This document shows positions 46,594 to 60,094 of a stretch of 64,000 nt of DNA, piece after piece. Source of the DNA: Nageia nagi (taxonomy: Eukaryota; Pinophyta); contig JBITNC010000001.1 of the NCBI GenBank assembly GCA_050084985.1, positions 25,606,001 through 25,670,000 of the forward strand, read 5' to 3'. A program made the position numbers and the translations under genes. The notes below the pieces were generated by a model that saw nothing but the letters and a program-made list of their open reading frames with translations, was not told the origin of the DNA and made no database searches. Numbering within the stretch: position 1 is the first letter of the stretch; the number at the start of each line of letters is the position of its first letter.

Positions 46594-47040
46594 ACAGTAT
46601 AATCTAACATAGTTGTAGTATTTATTGTAAAAAAATTTCTTTGCTAGCTTCATTCAAGATGAGTAATTATGTATATTAATGAGACATAATGACTTAAAAA
46701 GGATAAAAATGTATAAATGGTGAATTGTTAGAAGTTAAAGAGGTTGATATTTTAGCAAATTTGCCCAAATTTGTAAGATACCTTCACAAATGATAATACA
46801 AATAGATAATGCTTTGCCCTCTTGCAAAAAGTGGATATTTATTGCTTTTTGAATGTTATGTGTGATATGTTTTCTCAAAATATGGCTATTGTATTGTGAT
46901 TAAAGACCCCAAGGGTAAGATAATTGATATTCTTGATCTTTGCTATGGATTGCTACATGTGTTGCAATGCTTGAGTTGTATATTTCTTATTTTAGTTTTA
47001 CTTCAATTAGTTTATCTCTTTCCTTAACTCTTCATATTTT
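46594..47040 (+). repeat. Right terminal-repeat remnant of Gypsy element 2
   Basis: Partner of 37003-37445. Sequence continues on both sides without a match in the left copy, so the full LTR probably extends from somewhere after 45570 to about 47215. Confidence 0.55.
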
Positions 47041-47498
47041 CATCTCTTTCCTATTACTTTAAACCTTTAATATAGATAGGAACCAATCTATAAACAAAGA
47101 TTGAGTAGAAAACCAACACGAGTACATTCCCACCCTTTTGCTCTCTTAAGGAAACCTACTATTGCAGGTAGTGGGGACCCAAACCCTTTGAGGTTACACT
47201 ATACCGATCAACACAATCAACATATTCATTATATTATTATAAAAAATAAAAAGTATTATTAGCAAACCAATGAGAATATATGTAGTTGAGTTGGCAGAGC
47301 CTAAGGAATATCTATGTACCATCATTTTGTGAGGTGGTGAGGGGTGAAATTTTGGTTTTGAGTGGGAGATTCTTGTGCAAAGTGAGGACTTATTGATATG
47401 TTTATGGGGATTGTGATATTAATTTTTCTACATGATTCAAGTAATTTTGGTGGAATATAAGGCTACTTCAAAATTATGGAAAAGAATTTTGGTGCCAC

Positions 47499-47503
47499 CT
47501 TCT
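47499..47503. repeat. Target site duplication (left) of solo LTR: CTTCT
   Basis: CTTCT before the LTR is repeated at 47996-48000 after it. Confidence 0.85.
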
Positions 47504-47995
47504 TGTGAGAGTTGAAACTATAAGCTAACAACTCTAAACTCCCAAGATCACATGTAAGCTCAAAATAACATCTAACAAACTCACAAAGCAATCTCACAAA
47601 AATAACATAAGATATAAGTGGTTCTCCAACTAGGAGTACATCCACTAACTAGATCTCACTATTTCACAAATATGAACTCTTACAATCCTTTTATTCTCAT
47701 CTCCTAAAAACTATTCTCTAGCATAATTTACTTCACAAATTGGTGTTTGATCCAAAAGGGAGCCTTCTATTTATAGGCCAAAATCCCTCTTTGGATCATC
47801 CTTTTACCCAATGTACAAAAGCATGACATGCACATCCTTTTACCCAAGGGGCATGGTCATGACATGGAGTGTAGGACAAATTACATTATATATTCACTTA
47901 AATACTTAAGTATCAAATGATACCCTTAGTTATTAGTGAACTTACATAGAAGATTATTACAAAACCTTTACAATAATGCATTATACATTCCAACA
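47504..47995 (-). repeat. Solo LTR of Copia family A
   Basis: 492 bp, TGTGAGAGTT...CCAACA, closely similar to the LTRs of element A. There is no purine tract or primer-binding site on either side, and CTTCT flanks it, so it is a complete solo LTR left by recombination between two LTRs of one insertion. Confidence 0.9.
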
Positions 47996-48327
47996 CTTCT
48001 TATAACTAAGAGGGGGATGGTTGTTTTTTGTGAAGGAAGATTTTATTGCAATCATTAAGATTTGAAAGAATGATATGATTGCAATCACCATGGATGTTGA
48101 TTATCAATTATGAAAATCACTTATTTGCCATGCATATTTGTTAATTTGACTAAGAAAAGAAAAAATGATAGATGTTTCTTATTGTGTAGTCATATTGTGT
48201 TATAGATGATGAGGGGATGATGAACATCTTGGAAATGTAAGGTGGATGCATTTTTTTGTCTTGTTCCAACAAGTGGATGAGGATTTGGCCCAAGGTCTAA
48301 TTGATCTTAGGATGATGGAGGGGTTGA

Positions 48328-49649
48328 TGTAAATGATATCTACTAAAATGTAAATAAAGACTTATATTATTACAATGAGAAGCCTTCGTTAAATAGCCAA
48401 GGATGAACAATTACAACCATAGGATGGGTTTGATACACAAAATGATCTCAACCATCCAAACATAACAAACTAGGATAAGGATAAAAATGACAACTCATGC
48501 ATGTTTTCAACTAACTTAGTAATACTAAAGTTAGATACCCTAACCTACAAGCTTAATTAACTCTCATACCTCCCTTTAAGTGAGGCTAGAAGATAATAGA
48601 TACAAAAATTATGCTAGTACAATATGGGTCCCAAAAATATGGCCTGATGAGGTACCCATGAACAACACAAAATCTCTCACAAATAGAGAAAAGGAGAAAA
48701 TCCTATGAGAAAAACTCCCTCTAAAAAGAGAGAAAGAGGAAATCTAGTATAAAATGTTGTAGAAACCATTGCCATAGAACATCTACAAATTATCAAATAC
48801 TTACAACACACTAAGATAAAGATTTCAAACTTGCACCCTTGAAAAAAATACTCCTCATTGAGTAGATACTAACCAAAATAGGAGGACAACCATGATGATA
48901 TCATAAAACAATGGTAGAGACACACATAAAGTTGGATGACCTTTGGGAACGCCATGGGGGTCAACCAAGATACACAAATCTACCAGAAATACAAAAAATG
49001 TAGGCAAACATCATTGATTCTTGAAGCATGCACCATAGGATCCATCCACATGCATAGGAAAAAAAATCCATACAAAATAAATAACAAAAAAGTCCCAAAT
49101 AATTCACCTTTTCTGGCATCCTCAAAGCATGCACCAAATGGGTGATTAGGCCATAGGTCAATATAGGTGAGATCCATAGAGGTGTGTGAATGAGTGCATA
49201 AAAGATGCTATGAATATAATGATGAAGAATCTATGCCAAGAGGTGAGTGACACCTTAAAACTATGCATGCTCAAGAGAGATTCCCATAAATAGGTACTAC
49301 CTACCACACAATAAAATGTAGCAAAAAATGGAGGTGAGGGGGATTGGCTCAAGGAGGTTAATTCCCCTCATATATTTGTTGATCAAATTGAGGGTAGGTT
49401 CAAATAATGACCCACTCTGATACAATGAAAGGAAATAGAATATTTGATATTATTATAATGAGAAGCCTTGGTTAGATAGCTAAGGATGAACAATTACAAC
49501 CATAAGATGGGTTGATACATGGAATGATCTTAACCATCCAAACATAACAAACTAGGTTAAGGTTAAGAATGACAACCCATGATGTTTCAACTAACTTATT
49601 AACACTAAAGTTAGATATCCTAACTTAGCAAGCTTAATTAACTCTAACA
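48328..49649 (-). mobile_element. Short non-autonomous LTR element (TRIM-like), about 1.3 kb
   Basis: Two direct repeats (48328-48568 and 49426-49649) of about 225-240 bp share AATGAGAAGCCTT, GGATGAACAATTACAACCATA and AAGTTAGATA. The right one is the 5' LTR on the minus strand: it is followed (at 49412-49425) by TTGTATCAGAGTGG, a diverged initiator tRNA-Met primer-binding site. The left one is preceded on the minus strand by an AAAGGGAGG purine tract. The 857-bp interior shows no gag or pol. No target duplication was found at the ends I chose. Confidence 0.75.
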
Positions 49650-52600
49650 TCTCTTCACCATTAATCAGAATTGAAACCAAGGTGACTAAATTTCCTCTTA
49701 AAAGATAGAAACTATTATGAAAAGTGTTCATTAGTGATATAACTCTAGCTCTTCAAAGGGAAGAATTACAATCTATAAAATATGCATGGAATATAAAGAG
49801 AGATTCCCTCCCCCCACCCAAGTAGAAAGAAGTGATCATTATTATTATGTAGTATTTAACCCTAGATAACCATGCTTCCATCCTATGCAGTTTCCATTTT
49901 TCCCTCTGAATATCTTTAGGAGGAGGGAACATGTGAATATTTTGCTCTATTTGTACAATTACATGCATAAATCCATCATGTAGGTGAAATAGGGTAAGTT
50001 GGTTGGTCCAACATCAATGATTATTATGTACTTTCTTCAATCATGTGGTGATGGAGAGCCCCAAATTGACTTTGGAGCCTAGCTTAGGTATTGATTATGC
50101 GAATTCAAAGGAAAAGGAAAGAGGATATGGTTTAGGAGGAGAATTTTTATAGTGAAGATGATGTGGAATTTATTCTATGGAGAATAATCTTTTGTCATTG
50201 AGGAGGTGAAGTCAATGGTTACATGAGGATTTCTCAAGGGTTGTGGCAATACCTATCTAGTTAACCCGCAAGGTGAAGAGGAAGGTCCATGGAAGCAAGT
50301 GTAAGAAGGAGGTGATATTAGAGGATTCATACCTCCCTTATCATCCTAAGAAAAAATCCTTAGTATTTGGTAAATCTTCTATACTAAAGGTCATGCAAGT
50401 CTTGGGAATTCCTCCCAAGGAGGTGCCCAAGAACTGAGAAGACTACAAAGAAATCTTGCATTCCTAGATTCATTATACTAGAGCATATTATTTTATATTA
50501 TATATTATATGATGAATTGGTTGATGATCCAAAAGGGAAGAAGAAGTAGAGGAATCCCTAGGTCTTGGAATCTCCAAAGGAAAAGTTAAGATATTGGATC
50601 AATTCGACTCTAGGGAGTTCCAAGGTAAAGGGGAAGGTGGATCCCTAGGATGGTCTCTAAGATACTTCATATTACTTTGTGGCTTTATTGTATTGCTATG
50701 TATCATTTTTAAGCTTAATAGTCCATTTTATATGTATTTTATTAAGGGTTCTCATGGAGAGCCTTTTAGATGTTCTTGAGTTGATTATTTTGGATTGATC
50801 TCATTGAAAATGTGAATATTGTAAAAGGTGTATTATCTTTTCAAAGCCCATATTTTTAACTTACCTATAAAAAAATTCATGTCAAAATAACTTATTAATA
50901 AGATGACACTCTTAGAGGGAAATGCTACAACTTCAATTTCTTTTTTGTAAAATAAAGTTAAAAAAAGTATATTATAAAAATATCTAAGGAACATGGTGGA
51001 GGCATCATCAAGAGATCATATAATCGAAGAGTTATTGTTCTCCTTTCTTATCATCTTATCTCCTTGTCATCTTATGAAAAACTCTAATATAAGATTTTAG
51101 GTTCTACCAGTATGTGGTGCACAAAGGTCATTCATTTATCTTTTTACCTATAGATCAAAAAAAGTACTATTAAATCATGAAAGCTAAAAAATACATTGAA
51201 GTTTCTCAAATCTTTACAATATTTATTTGCATCTATGAGAGCTTTATTGCAAAGTTAAAAATCATCATAATATTTAGTAATACCACCATAATTATTTCTA
51301 TCACATCATCTTCAAATTTTATATATCAAATTAGATTATTTTGATTTATTTTTATTTTGATTATTTAAATAACGATTTCAATGTTAAACAATTCAATATG
51401 GATGTTATTTATAAAAAAATAAGAAGTAAAAATCAATAAGAAATTGAACCACAATAATATTTAGTATATCAAATTAGATTATTTTGATTTATTTTTATTT
51501 TGATTACTTAAATAAAGATTTCAATATTAAAGAATTCAATATGGATGTTATTTATAAAAAATAAGAAGTAAAAATCAATAAGAAATTGAGCCACAAGTGA
51601 GTTCGAACTACATGCATCAGGATTTACTAATATTTGGTCCAATTTTTTATTTCATAAAGTGGATTTATTTCCATTTATAATGCCTCATACTCAATGTTCA
51701 ATTTCAACAAGCAATGGAGCCCATAACAAAAGTACCCTTGAAAGTTCATTCCCAAGGTGTACAATGAGGTAATTCATTCCTTAACCCATTTATTCATTTG
51801 AATGATTTTAATCAAGCATGTTCATGGTTAGAGAAATACACCCTAATAGGGTACTTTATGGGATGTATCCTATCTATTCCATTCTTAAGAACTAGATTGA
51901 TCAATACTATAACCCTTATGGAATCCAAGTTGATCATGTGCTAAACCTCACTAAGGGGTTTTTCATTTTTGCTTTTCTAATCCTAATAAGGTGAAGTAAA
52001 TCATTTTCAAGGATTTGTTTATTTTCATATACTCTCCTCATATTTTAGCCTTGGTCTAGGGATTTCAATATTAATAATGATGTATCGATGATTATCCATC
52101 TCTTTGGTTGTTTGGCCTTTCTTGCATATTCTTATTTAACTTATAGGCAATTTTATGTATGATGAACCAACTTGATTTTATGTGGCTTGATAAACAAAAA
52201 TATTTTTTGTTAAATTCAACCTTACCAAATCTCTGAAAAAAATACATAGATATTTAAATAAGGGATATCCTTCTTTACTAGTTGGTGTATTATGTTAATA
52301 TCCTTAACAACTATTATATGTTCCAATCAAGGTCTCATAAAATCAAGAATTACCCATTAATGTTGATAAGTTTAAATCCAAGGGGTTGAATCCTCTTACT
52401 TTGAATCCCACCCTAGCTCAAGCCTTAAATAGAACCAAGAATAATGGAAGACTGTGATAAACAACAAATACAAAGGGAATAACCCTATCAATATAGGCCA
52501 ACCCTCAGTAAGTTATGCATAAGTTGTAGCTTAAGCCACCATTGAAGTTACAAAACTCACCCCACACAACCCCTATTGTTCAATGAGAAACAAGATATTA

Positions 52601-53029
52601 TTGATGAATAAGACTTCATCTTATTTTTATAATCATTCAAAACTTAACATAGAAAAGGGAATTAACATCCAAAAGTAGGGTTGACATTCCATAGACCTCT
52701 TAAGGAATTCTCCCAATTTAAGTAGATAAACATACCATAATAGTTCCCTAATTAAATAGAAGGAAAGTTTCATATATAACTCTTTTAGTCTCTTTCTAAT
52801 TCAACTATTGTTAATGAGTCAAGTGGAGGTATGATCCTCAACATTACTGAATGATTTTTTTTTTCTATAATGTTAGAGGGTTTAATATTCCAATTTGATG
52901 ATACATGGACTGAGATGAATATGTTTATTATTCCCTATTTTTTTCAAATCTTGATATTATTTATCTATAATAAGTTAAAGTAATCAATTTCATTATCATC
53001 TTATTATCTAGTAGATGAAAAGATAATTT
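49650..53029. other. Mostly unrecognised, AT-rich; weak coding-like patch
   Basis: At 50270-50790 the plus strand has protein-like text (KRKVHGSKCKKEVILEDSYL, KKSLVFGKSSILKVMQVLGI) with stops between. It could be the LINE ORF1 belonging to the endonuclease at 53030, but no domain is clear. The remainder shows no feature apart from the duplication at 51322-51605. Confidence 0.35.
51322..51605. repeat. 143-bp direct tandem duplication
   Basis: The unit starting TATATCAAATTAGATTATTT occurs at 51322 and again at 51465, with about ten differences and a final AAATTGARCCACAA in both. Two copies, head to tail. Confidence 0.85.
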
Positions 53030-54074
53030 TGTTACATGGGGAGCTGATCCCAATCATCAAGTAGTTTGGATTTAGCTTAAGTTGGGTGGCCTATAATTTA
53101 GCATAATTAATAGTTATGCCTCAAATGATTATTTGAACAAGTTCACTTTATGAAAATGGTGTGGGTTATCCTTACCACCATATATTTGGCTTATGTGTGG
53201 ATATTTTAACATGGTTGAAAAGGTCATTGATAAGACAATTCTCACTCCTAATAAGTGGTCCATAGGGGATAGGGAAGCATGCTTCTTTATGAAAAATAAG
53301 ATTAGGTTGTCATAGCCTAACATGTGTTTTTTGGTGCACCACTTTTTAGATCATTTATGGTACACATAGTCTAATTTCCAAGCTAGAGATGCAAGGGTCC
53401 TCAAATGGCTTGACCATGAAATGTTATTTGATCACTAAGAAGTTTCTTTTTTCCATTGATTTTCCTCAATGCCATATGCCAAGACTATTTTGGGACTCAT
53501 GTTTTTGGATCATTCACCTATTATGTTTAGAGTGGAGATTGTTTCTCTCCCCTAATGGAATTAGGAGTCTCAATTCTTTCTCATTACTTATTTCTTCAAC
53601 ATGACACCATAATATGCCACATTCATAGAGTTTAGAACTTATTCCCTAGATTGTCAGGAGTCATGGTATGGATTGAGTGGTGGAATGATGTTATCTTCTA
53701 CATAATTAATTTAGTTTGTAGTATGGGCAAGAAGGTTTCTCAATTTCATTACCACCCCACCTCAACCTTGCTAGATGAATTAGCTAAAGCCTATATTCAC
53801 CTAGAGTCTAATCCTTTTAGCTCTTAGTTGTAATCCCATATTGTTCAAATGAAGCATGAACTCAAACTTATGGATTTTTATGAAGCTAAAGGATATCAAA
53901 TCAAATCTCAACTACATTGTCTTAATAATGGCAACAAGTTTACTAAAGAGTTTTTTCAAAGATTAAAAACTCCAAGGTAAGCTACTCAATTAAAATCCAT
54001 TATTGATAATAAGGTTCGACTCACATCTTTTCTTGAGATAATTGTCTCTTTCATAAACCATTACACACAAGTAT
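53030..54074 (+). pseudogene. L1-type LINE ORF2: endonuclease and start of RT linker
   Basis: The plus strand gives, in shifting frames, FSIINSYASNDYLNKFTL (53095), PPYIWLMCGYFNMVEKVIDK (53180), DHSPIMFRVEI near 53510-53540, and KGYQIKSQL, GNKFTKEFFQRLK (53890-53970). These are the APE-type endonuclease segments and the linker before RT. The G-D-F-N motif reads G-Y-F-N, so a key endonuclease Asp is lost. The sequence stops at 54074, where an LTR of element E begins; the RT is not seen to resume. Confidence 0.7.
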
Positions 54075-56000
54075 TGAAGGAATCAAACCTTTATTAATTA
54101 ATTCCTAATCACCAAGATCACTTGGAAGACACTCAAATCCAACTAAAAAAAAGCATAACAATAATTGCCCATCTCACATAAGATACACAAGAGACACAAT
54201 GTAAAGTGGTTCCTCCCTTCTTGGGAGTATGTCCACTAGCTAAGATATCATTACTCTTAGATGCAATTTCTTACAATCTACATTCCTAAAACCATACTAT
54301 GATCATAACTTTGTTCCTAAAACTTGAGTGATTTTACAACAGGGGAGGCCCTCTATTTATAGGATAAAATCCCCACCTTAACCTTCCTTTTACCCAAGGG
54401 TAAGGTTAAGGTTCCACAATATTATATTCATTAAACACTTAAAGGTAACTAGTGATACTTTAAGTGCTTAATTGGTTACATAGAGGTAAATATTAATTCT
54501 TGAAATTAAATTATAAATTCTAACACTCCCTCTTAATGTAATATTGGGATAGAGCATAGAAGAAGAAGAAAGAGAGACTAAGAGAGAGTTCTCTTCCATA
54601 GAGATACAAGTGGATATGAGAACATTTACATCTTTGAGTTCATTTGATATTTTAGTTTGACACTCACTACTTTACCGTTTGAAAAAATGATTTACAATAC
54701 AATCATTAACCACAACTAGTTTCACTGTATAGAGTAGTTGACTAACAACAAGTTGTCATGTGAGTCTCTATGAGTCTGCCAACCCAAAGTAACCTACACT
54801 GTTAAGATGAAACTGCAAGCTATAAGTAGCTTATAAACAAGAATAGATAGATGCATCATATAAACATTCATATCAACATAGTATAAATGAAATAAGTAAT
54901 GTCATCCATAAATTGATTAGTGGTGCACTATAAATTATCACAAAGATACCAAGATAATACTTTAGTCACCTACTGTATATAAAATATATGTTGATTAATA
55001 TCCAAAAAATAAAGCATAAGCACATATGATTTCCTCACATATGGATAACCAAATAGTGCAAAAATGCACATAGTGATAACTAAAATGGTGCATATGGTTT
55101 TTCACACATGGATAATCAAATAGTGCCACAATGCACATACTGATTCCTCACATAATGATGCTAGTAGAAACCAATTTGTACCATGAGTTCTTCATGTAGA
55201 GTGAACTAACCATGAAGGTGTATATAATATGCTCAACATAGTTCCACACATAGAGTGAACTAACCATGAAGGTAATAAAATTATACAACAGTTCCTCACA
55301 TAGAGTGAACTAACCATGAAGGTGTACATAAATGTCAACACTATATAGCAAAAAATCTTCTTAGGGATGAAGTTGTCATCACAAATATGAATTTAACACA
55401 AGAATTCAAACTTCACTCCCCTTTAAGGATAACTTCACTAACCATAAAAAACTTTTAAAGTGTTCACAACATAGTTTCTGAAGTAGTGTAGTGAATAAAT
55501 CAAGAGAGATAAAAATAGAGATGTAGTCATTTCATCAAGAACTTTCTCTTTGATATAATGTGCTGGGATTTGAGTTGCACTATAATTCATCACAAAGATG
55601 CCAAGCCAATACTTATAGTCAACCATACAACAAGAATTCAAGATGAATTCAAAGGTGTGCTTGGATTTATGATGCACTATAAGTCATCACGGAGATGCCA
55701 AGCCAATACTTATAGTCATTCATACAAGAATTCAAAAAATACTTAGATTTATGATGAACTATAAATAGTGGCTTGTTGTATGAGAAATGTGTACTCAAAA
55801 AATACAAATCTTAATCATACACCTTTATTTAAAAAGGAAGTAGTTACATTATAAAATGTGCTTAGATTTTGAATATGATTCATCAATAATGACTTCATAC
55901 ATATTACAATAGTGAATAAAGAATTCAACAAGAATTCAACCATTACTCCTCCTCAAAAGAGAATTCACCAACCCAAATTCAAAAAGGGGCTTGGTAAATA
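54075..56000 (-). mobile_element. Copia family A copy E: 3' LTR and 3' untranslated region, truncated
   Basis: 54075-54525 is a diverged family A LTR (TGAAGGAATC...TTCTAACA), followed by the family purine tract (CTCCCTCTTAATGTAATATT at 54526). The 3' untranslated region then matches 7101-7791, 24461-24620 and 59235-60150. It has three copies of a motif CATAGAGTGAACTAACCATGAAGG (55196-55330) and duplicated CACTATAA...GCCAAGCCAATACTTATAGTC blocks at 55576 and 55674. Homology to pol fades at about 55570 and all similarity is lost by about 56000; no 5' part is seen. Confidence 0.75.
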
Positions 56001-58530
56001 AAGGATTCTTGTATTTTGAGTAGAAAGTCCATTCCATACAGAGCATCTACTTTCTATGATTGAGATTATGGTCCATCTTCTTCAGGACCCATATAAGGTT
56101 CATATGCTTTTTCCTTTGAAATGTGAATACCAAAGTTTCAAAGGATATCCTCATACATGGATACCCTTTTCTTCCAATTTTCTTTTAAATGTCACATCTC
56201 ATAATGGCTATTGCTTGCATCGCACCTAATTTGTATCTTTTTCTCTTTTTCTTGTATTTCTCACATATTTTTCTCAGCTAGTAGTCCATTTCTCTTAGCC
56301 AACAGTTCTTTGTAATACAATACACATAAAACTTTTTCTCATTACATCATATCATAATTATGGGCCATTATCTCCATCTCAACCTTTGTCACAACCAGTT
56401 CCTAATGAAGGTAGGCATTCTCTAAGTCTACCCATATGTTTGTTTTCTTGTCAAAATTTAGGGAAGCACTTCCCATGTTTTTGGAAAAATTCTTTGTGGA
56501 ATTCATGATGATCAACTTATCACTCATGATTAAATTATCCCATTTAATATTCAAGATGAGAGAAAGAAATAGCACAGTGATACCACTATCATTTAGTTAT
56601 CATGGTCTTATTAGTATTATCATCATTGTAATTTTGACATGACATTACATGTATGAAATCCAATCAATTAAATTATTTAAAGGTGAGATGTTTTTATCTT
56701 CGTAGATTAATTATATAATGAATCATTTTTTCCAACTATCACAAGTATTACATTTTTACCATATCGAGTCTTTTTTATTACAAATAGTCGTAAGTGATCC
56801 TCACTTTTCATTTAACACTTTGCATTTATGATTTTGGATAAAATTAATTTTTTTATTATCCTTTATGGATTTTTCTTAGCTTCATGCCCTACCGAGGGAG
56901 CTCTAGGATAACATAGTGCATCAAATCATTCATGCAACATTAGAGAATCGCTTCTTTGTTACCTTTGAGGCTCTATTGCAATAGTGACTAACATTTATTC
57001 AATTGTACCTAGATGATCATTATGACATTTGCATGATCATTCATATCAATCATAATGATCATATTCACCTATTATTTCATTTGCTTAGTCGAACCAATTT
57101 GACACGGCGTATCATGGTCTATACCCTATTCAATCCCTATATTTTGCAATTCATAAATTACATCGAACTACCTTCCTTGCATCCTTAAGAGTATTTCAAA
57201 CCTCTCACTATTGCATAAGTAATTCATTAGCATAGTCTACAGTGGTCATCCACTTACACTTTTCACATTGCTTGGTAAGGTGGACATCAAATTCTATGTC
57301 ATTGATTTTGTTTTTCCTATCACTTTCCTCCTCTTTCACATCAAGATCTTTTAGAATTGGTCACATCAAATTTTAGCAAATCTTAGGATGATGTTAATTC
57401 TTCTGATTCTAGTGACCATTCACCATACGAGCACTAAATGCACTATAAGCACCACCCACTTGGGCTTGTCAATGGGAATCTTTTCTAGCTTTTTAATAAA
57501 GTATGCAATTTCTTATCTCACACATCTTTGATTAATCAGTCAATGATCAAGCACATTGTCACATCAATCTATATGATTTTGTGTTTGATCCATTTTTGAT
57601 GTTCCCATTTATGATCAATGATCTATTTAATTTGCAATCTATAAGTTCATTTCATTTTATTTGATCACCATCGCTTTCAACTTATTTACGATACCCTAAT
57701 AGAGATCTAACTCATTTTTCATTCATCATGGATATGACCATTTTCCATGATCTTCATGTTGATCTTCCATAAGAAGTTCTTCATCATGCATTCAATGTTG
57801 ATTCATAAAACATGTTTGCACTATGCTTCAGATTACTTTGCAACATAACCTAGTTCGCATATAGGGTTCTTAAACTTTTTATTGATGGGCCATCTATTTT
57901 ATCCATCATTTAGAGGATGCTAAGTAGTTACACCTCATAACCACACTTGTTAATCACCTAAAATGGACATGGAAGATCATCCTTTACTATTCTTAGGACA
58001 CCTTTTATTTTTATTTTTTGCATTATGCAAGTCCTACCATGCTGCATCCTCAAGATTACTACCACCCCTATAACATTGCATTCATTGTATGGCAATGTGA
58101 TCTTCATGGGAGTCCACTTATATTTTGTACTAACTCATGAAGGGGATCAATGGGTATACTACCTATTTTTTGATATCAAATGTCATTTCTCTCCAATCAC
58201 TTATGTTGCTTTGTTCAATACACCTAGTTTGCCTATCATAATCTTAAGATTCTAACTCAACTCTCCTTGTCACACAGATGGTTCTGCTTAGTTTTGCTAT
58301 CCACTTGGGCATGTCAGTGGAACTTTTGCAAAATTAATAAACATTATTTTTTGCTTCTATCTTGTATCAAACTATTTATTGGATAAATTTTAAATTCACA
58401 AGATAACAAAACTTTTTCAAAGCCACAAATATAATAATGTCAACTTAACTATGTCACTATTAAGGACATCTTAACAAGAAAAAGTTAACTTTTTATAATT
58501 ATAAATAAATAAGTTGAACTTGCAATAAAA
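56001..58530. other. Unrecognised region
   Basis: 2.5 kb with higher GC in places and many short frames on both strands (for example 58025-58255 plus strand) but no domain I can name. Stops are frequent. It may be an old element or intergenic DNA. Confidence 0.4.
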
Positions 58531-58747
58531 CCTTTTTAACCACTCTATTAAAATTTGCAACTATGGAGAAGGGAGAACCTTTTAACTACTCCATCAAAAA
58601 TTTGCTACTATGGACAAGGGCAAATCTTTTAACTACTTAATCAAAATTTATAATTATCGAGAAGAGTGAACCTTTTAACTACTCCATCAAAAATTTGCAA
58701 CTATGGAGAAGGAAAATATTTTAACTACCCATCAAAAATTTGCAACT
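58531..58747. repeat. 47-bp tandem repeat, about 4.6 units
   Basis: The word CCTTTTAACTACTCCATCAA and variants start at 58531, 58578, 58625, 58671 and 58717. The unit also contains AAATTTGCAACTATGGAGAAGG. The array ends exactly where the LTR of element C begins. Confidence 0.9.
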
Positions 58748-60094
58748 TGAAAGAACTAACACTAACAATATAATTCTAAACAACCAAGATCTTTTGAAAG
58801 CTTAAAATTACATCTAACAAAATCACAAAGCAATCTCACAACACAAGATGTAAGTGGTTCCTCCAACTAGTAGTACATCCACTAACATATCTTTACTTCA
58901 ATCACAAATACAACTCTCTTACAATCTTCTTAATCTCATCTCCTAAACTTCTATCCTATAGCATAAATTTACTGCATAATTGGTGTGTAATCATAAAGAG
59001 GGAGCCTTCTATTTATAGGTCAAAATCTCTCTTTGATCACCTTTTATCTAATGTACAAAAGCATGACATGCACATCCTTTTACCCAAGAGGCATGGTCAT
59101 GACATGGAGTGTAGGAAAGTTACATTATCATATTCACTTAATACTTAAGGTATCAAATGATACCCTTAAGTATTAATGAACTTACATAAATATTATTACA
59201 AAACCTTTAAAATAATGCATTATACATTTCAACACTCCCCTTTAATGCAATATTGGGATAGAGAAATAAGAGAGAAAAAAGAAGAGAAAGTAAGAGAGCT
59301 TCCTCCAAATAGATATAAAAAGATGAGAACTTTTTACATATTTGTGAAGTAAGAAGGATCTATTTTGAGACTCACTACTTTGCCAAATATAATCACTAAC
59401 CATAACTAGTTTTAGTGTACATGAAGTAGTCATCCAACTGGGAAGTCATGAAGAGTTCTAAGAGTTTGCATACTTGAAGAAGTAACCTACAATTCAAGAA
59501 CCTGCAATTCATAAGCAACTCAAATAACAAGATCAATTAGATGCAACATATTCATCTAACAAGGATAGATGAATCACACATGCCATCATGAACTGATCAA
59601 TGGTGCACTATAATTCATTACAAAGATGCATGCCAAAAACTTATAGTCACCTACTTATATCAAACATGTGTTGATTATCATTACAAAATAGATCATGCAC
59701 ATATGATTTCCTCTCAATGGATAATTGAATCGTGCCAAATGACACATAAGAGTTCTTCACACATGGATAAAAAATAGTTCTAGATTGACCAAAAATAGAG
59801 CATGTACATATGATTTCCTCACATATGGATAACTAAAAATGCAAAAGACACATAAGAGTTCCTCACACATGGATAACTAAATAGTGCTAGATTAGTCAAT
59901 CTTTTTCTTTAAAAATTTGTACAAGTTCCTCACGTAGAGTGAACTTACCATGAAGGTGTACAACAAAACACTATACAACACAAAATCCTTCTAGGAGTGA
60001 AGTTGTTATCACAAACATAAATTCAACATAAGAATTCAAACTTCAATCCCCCTTAAAGTAAAATTCACCAACTTGATAGCATTCTAAGCTTATA

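Noticed and set aside
48936-49177. Overlapping frames on both strands inside the TRIM-like element
   Set aside because: Short, overlapping and antisense to each other, with no domain; no evidence of coding.
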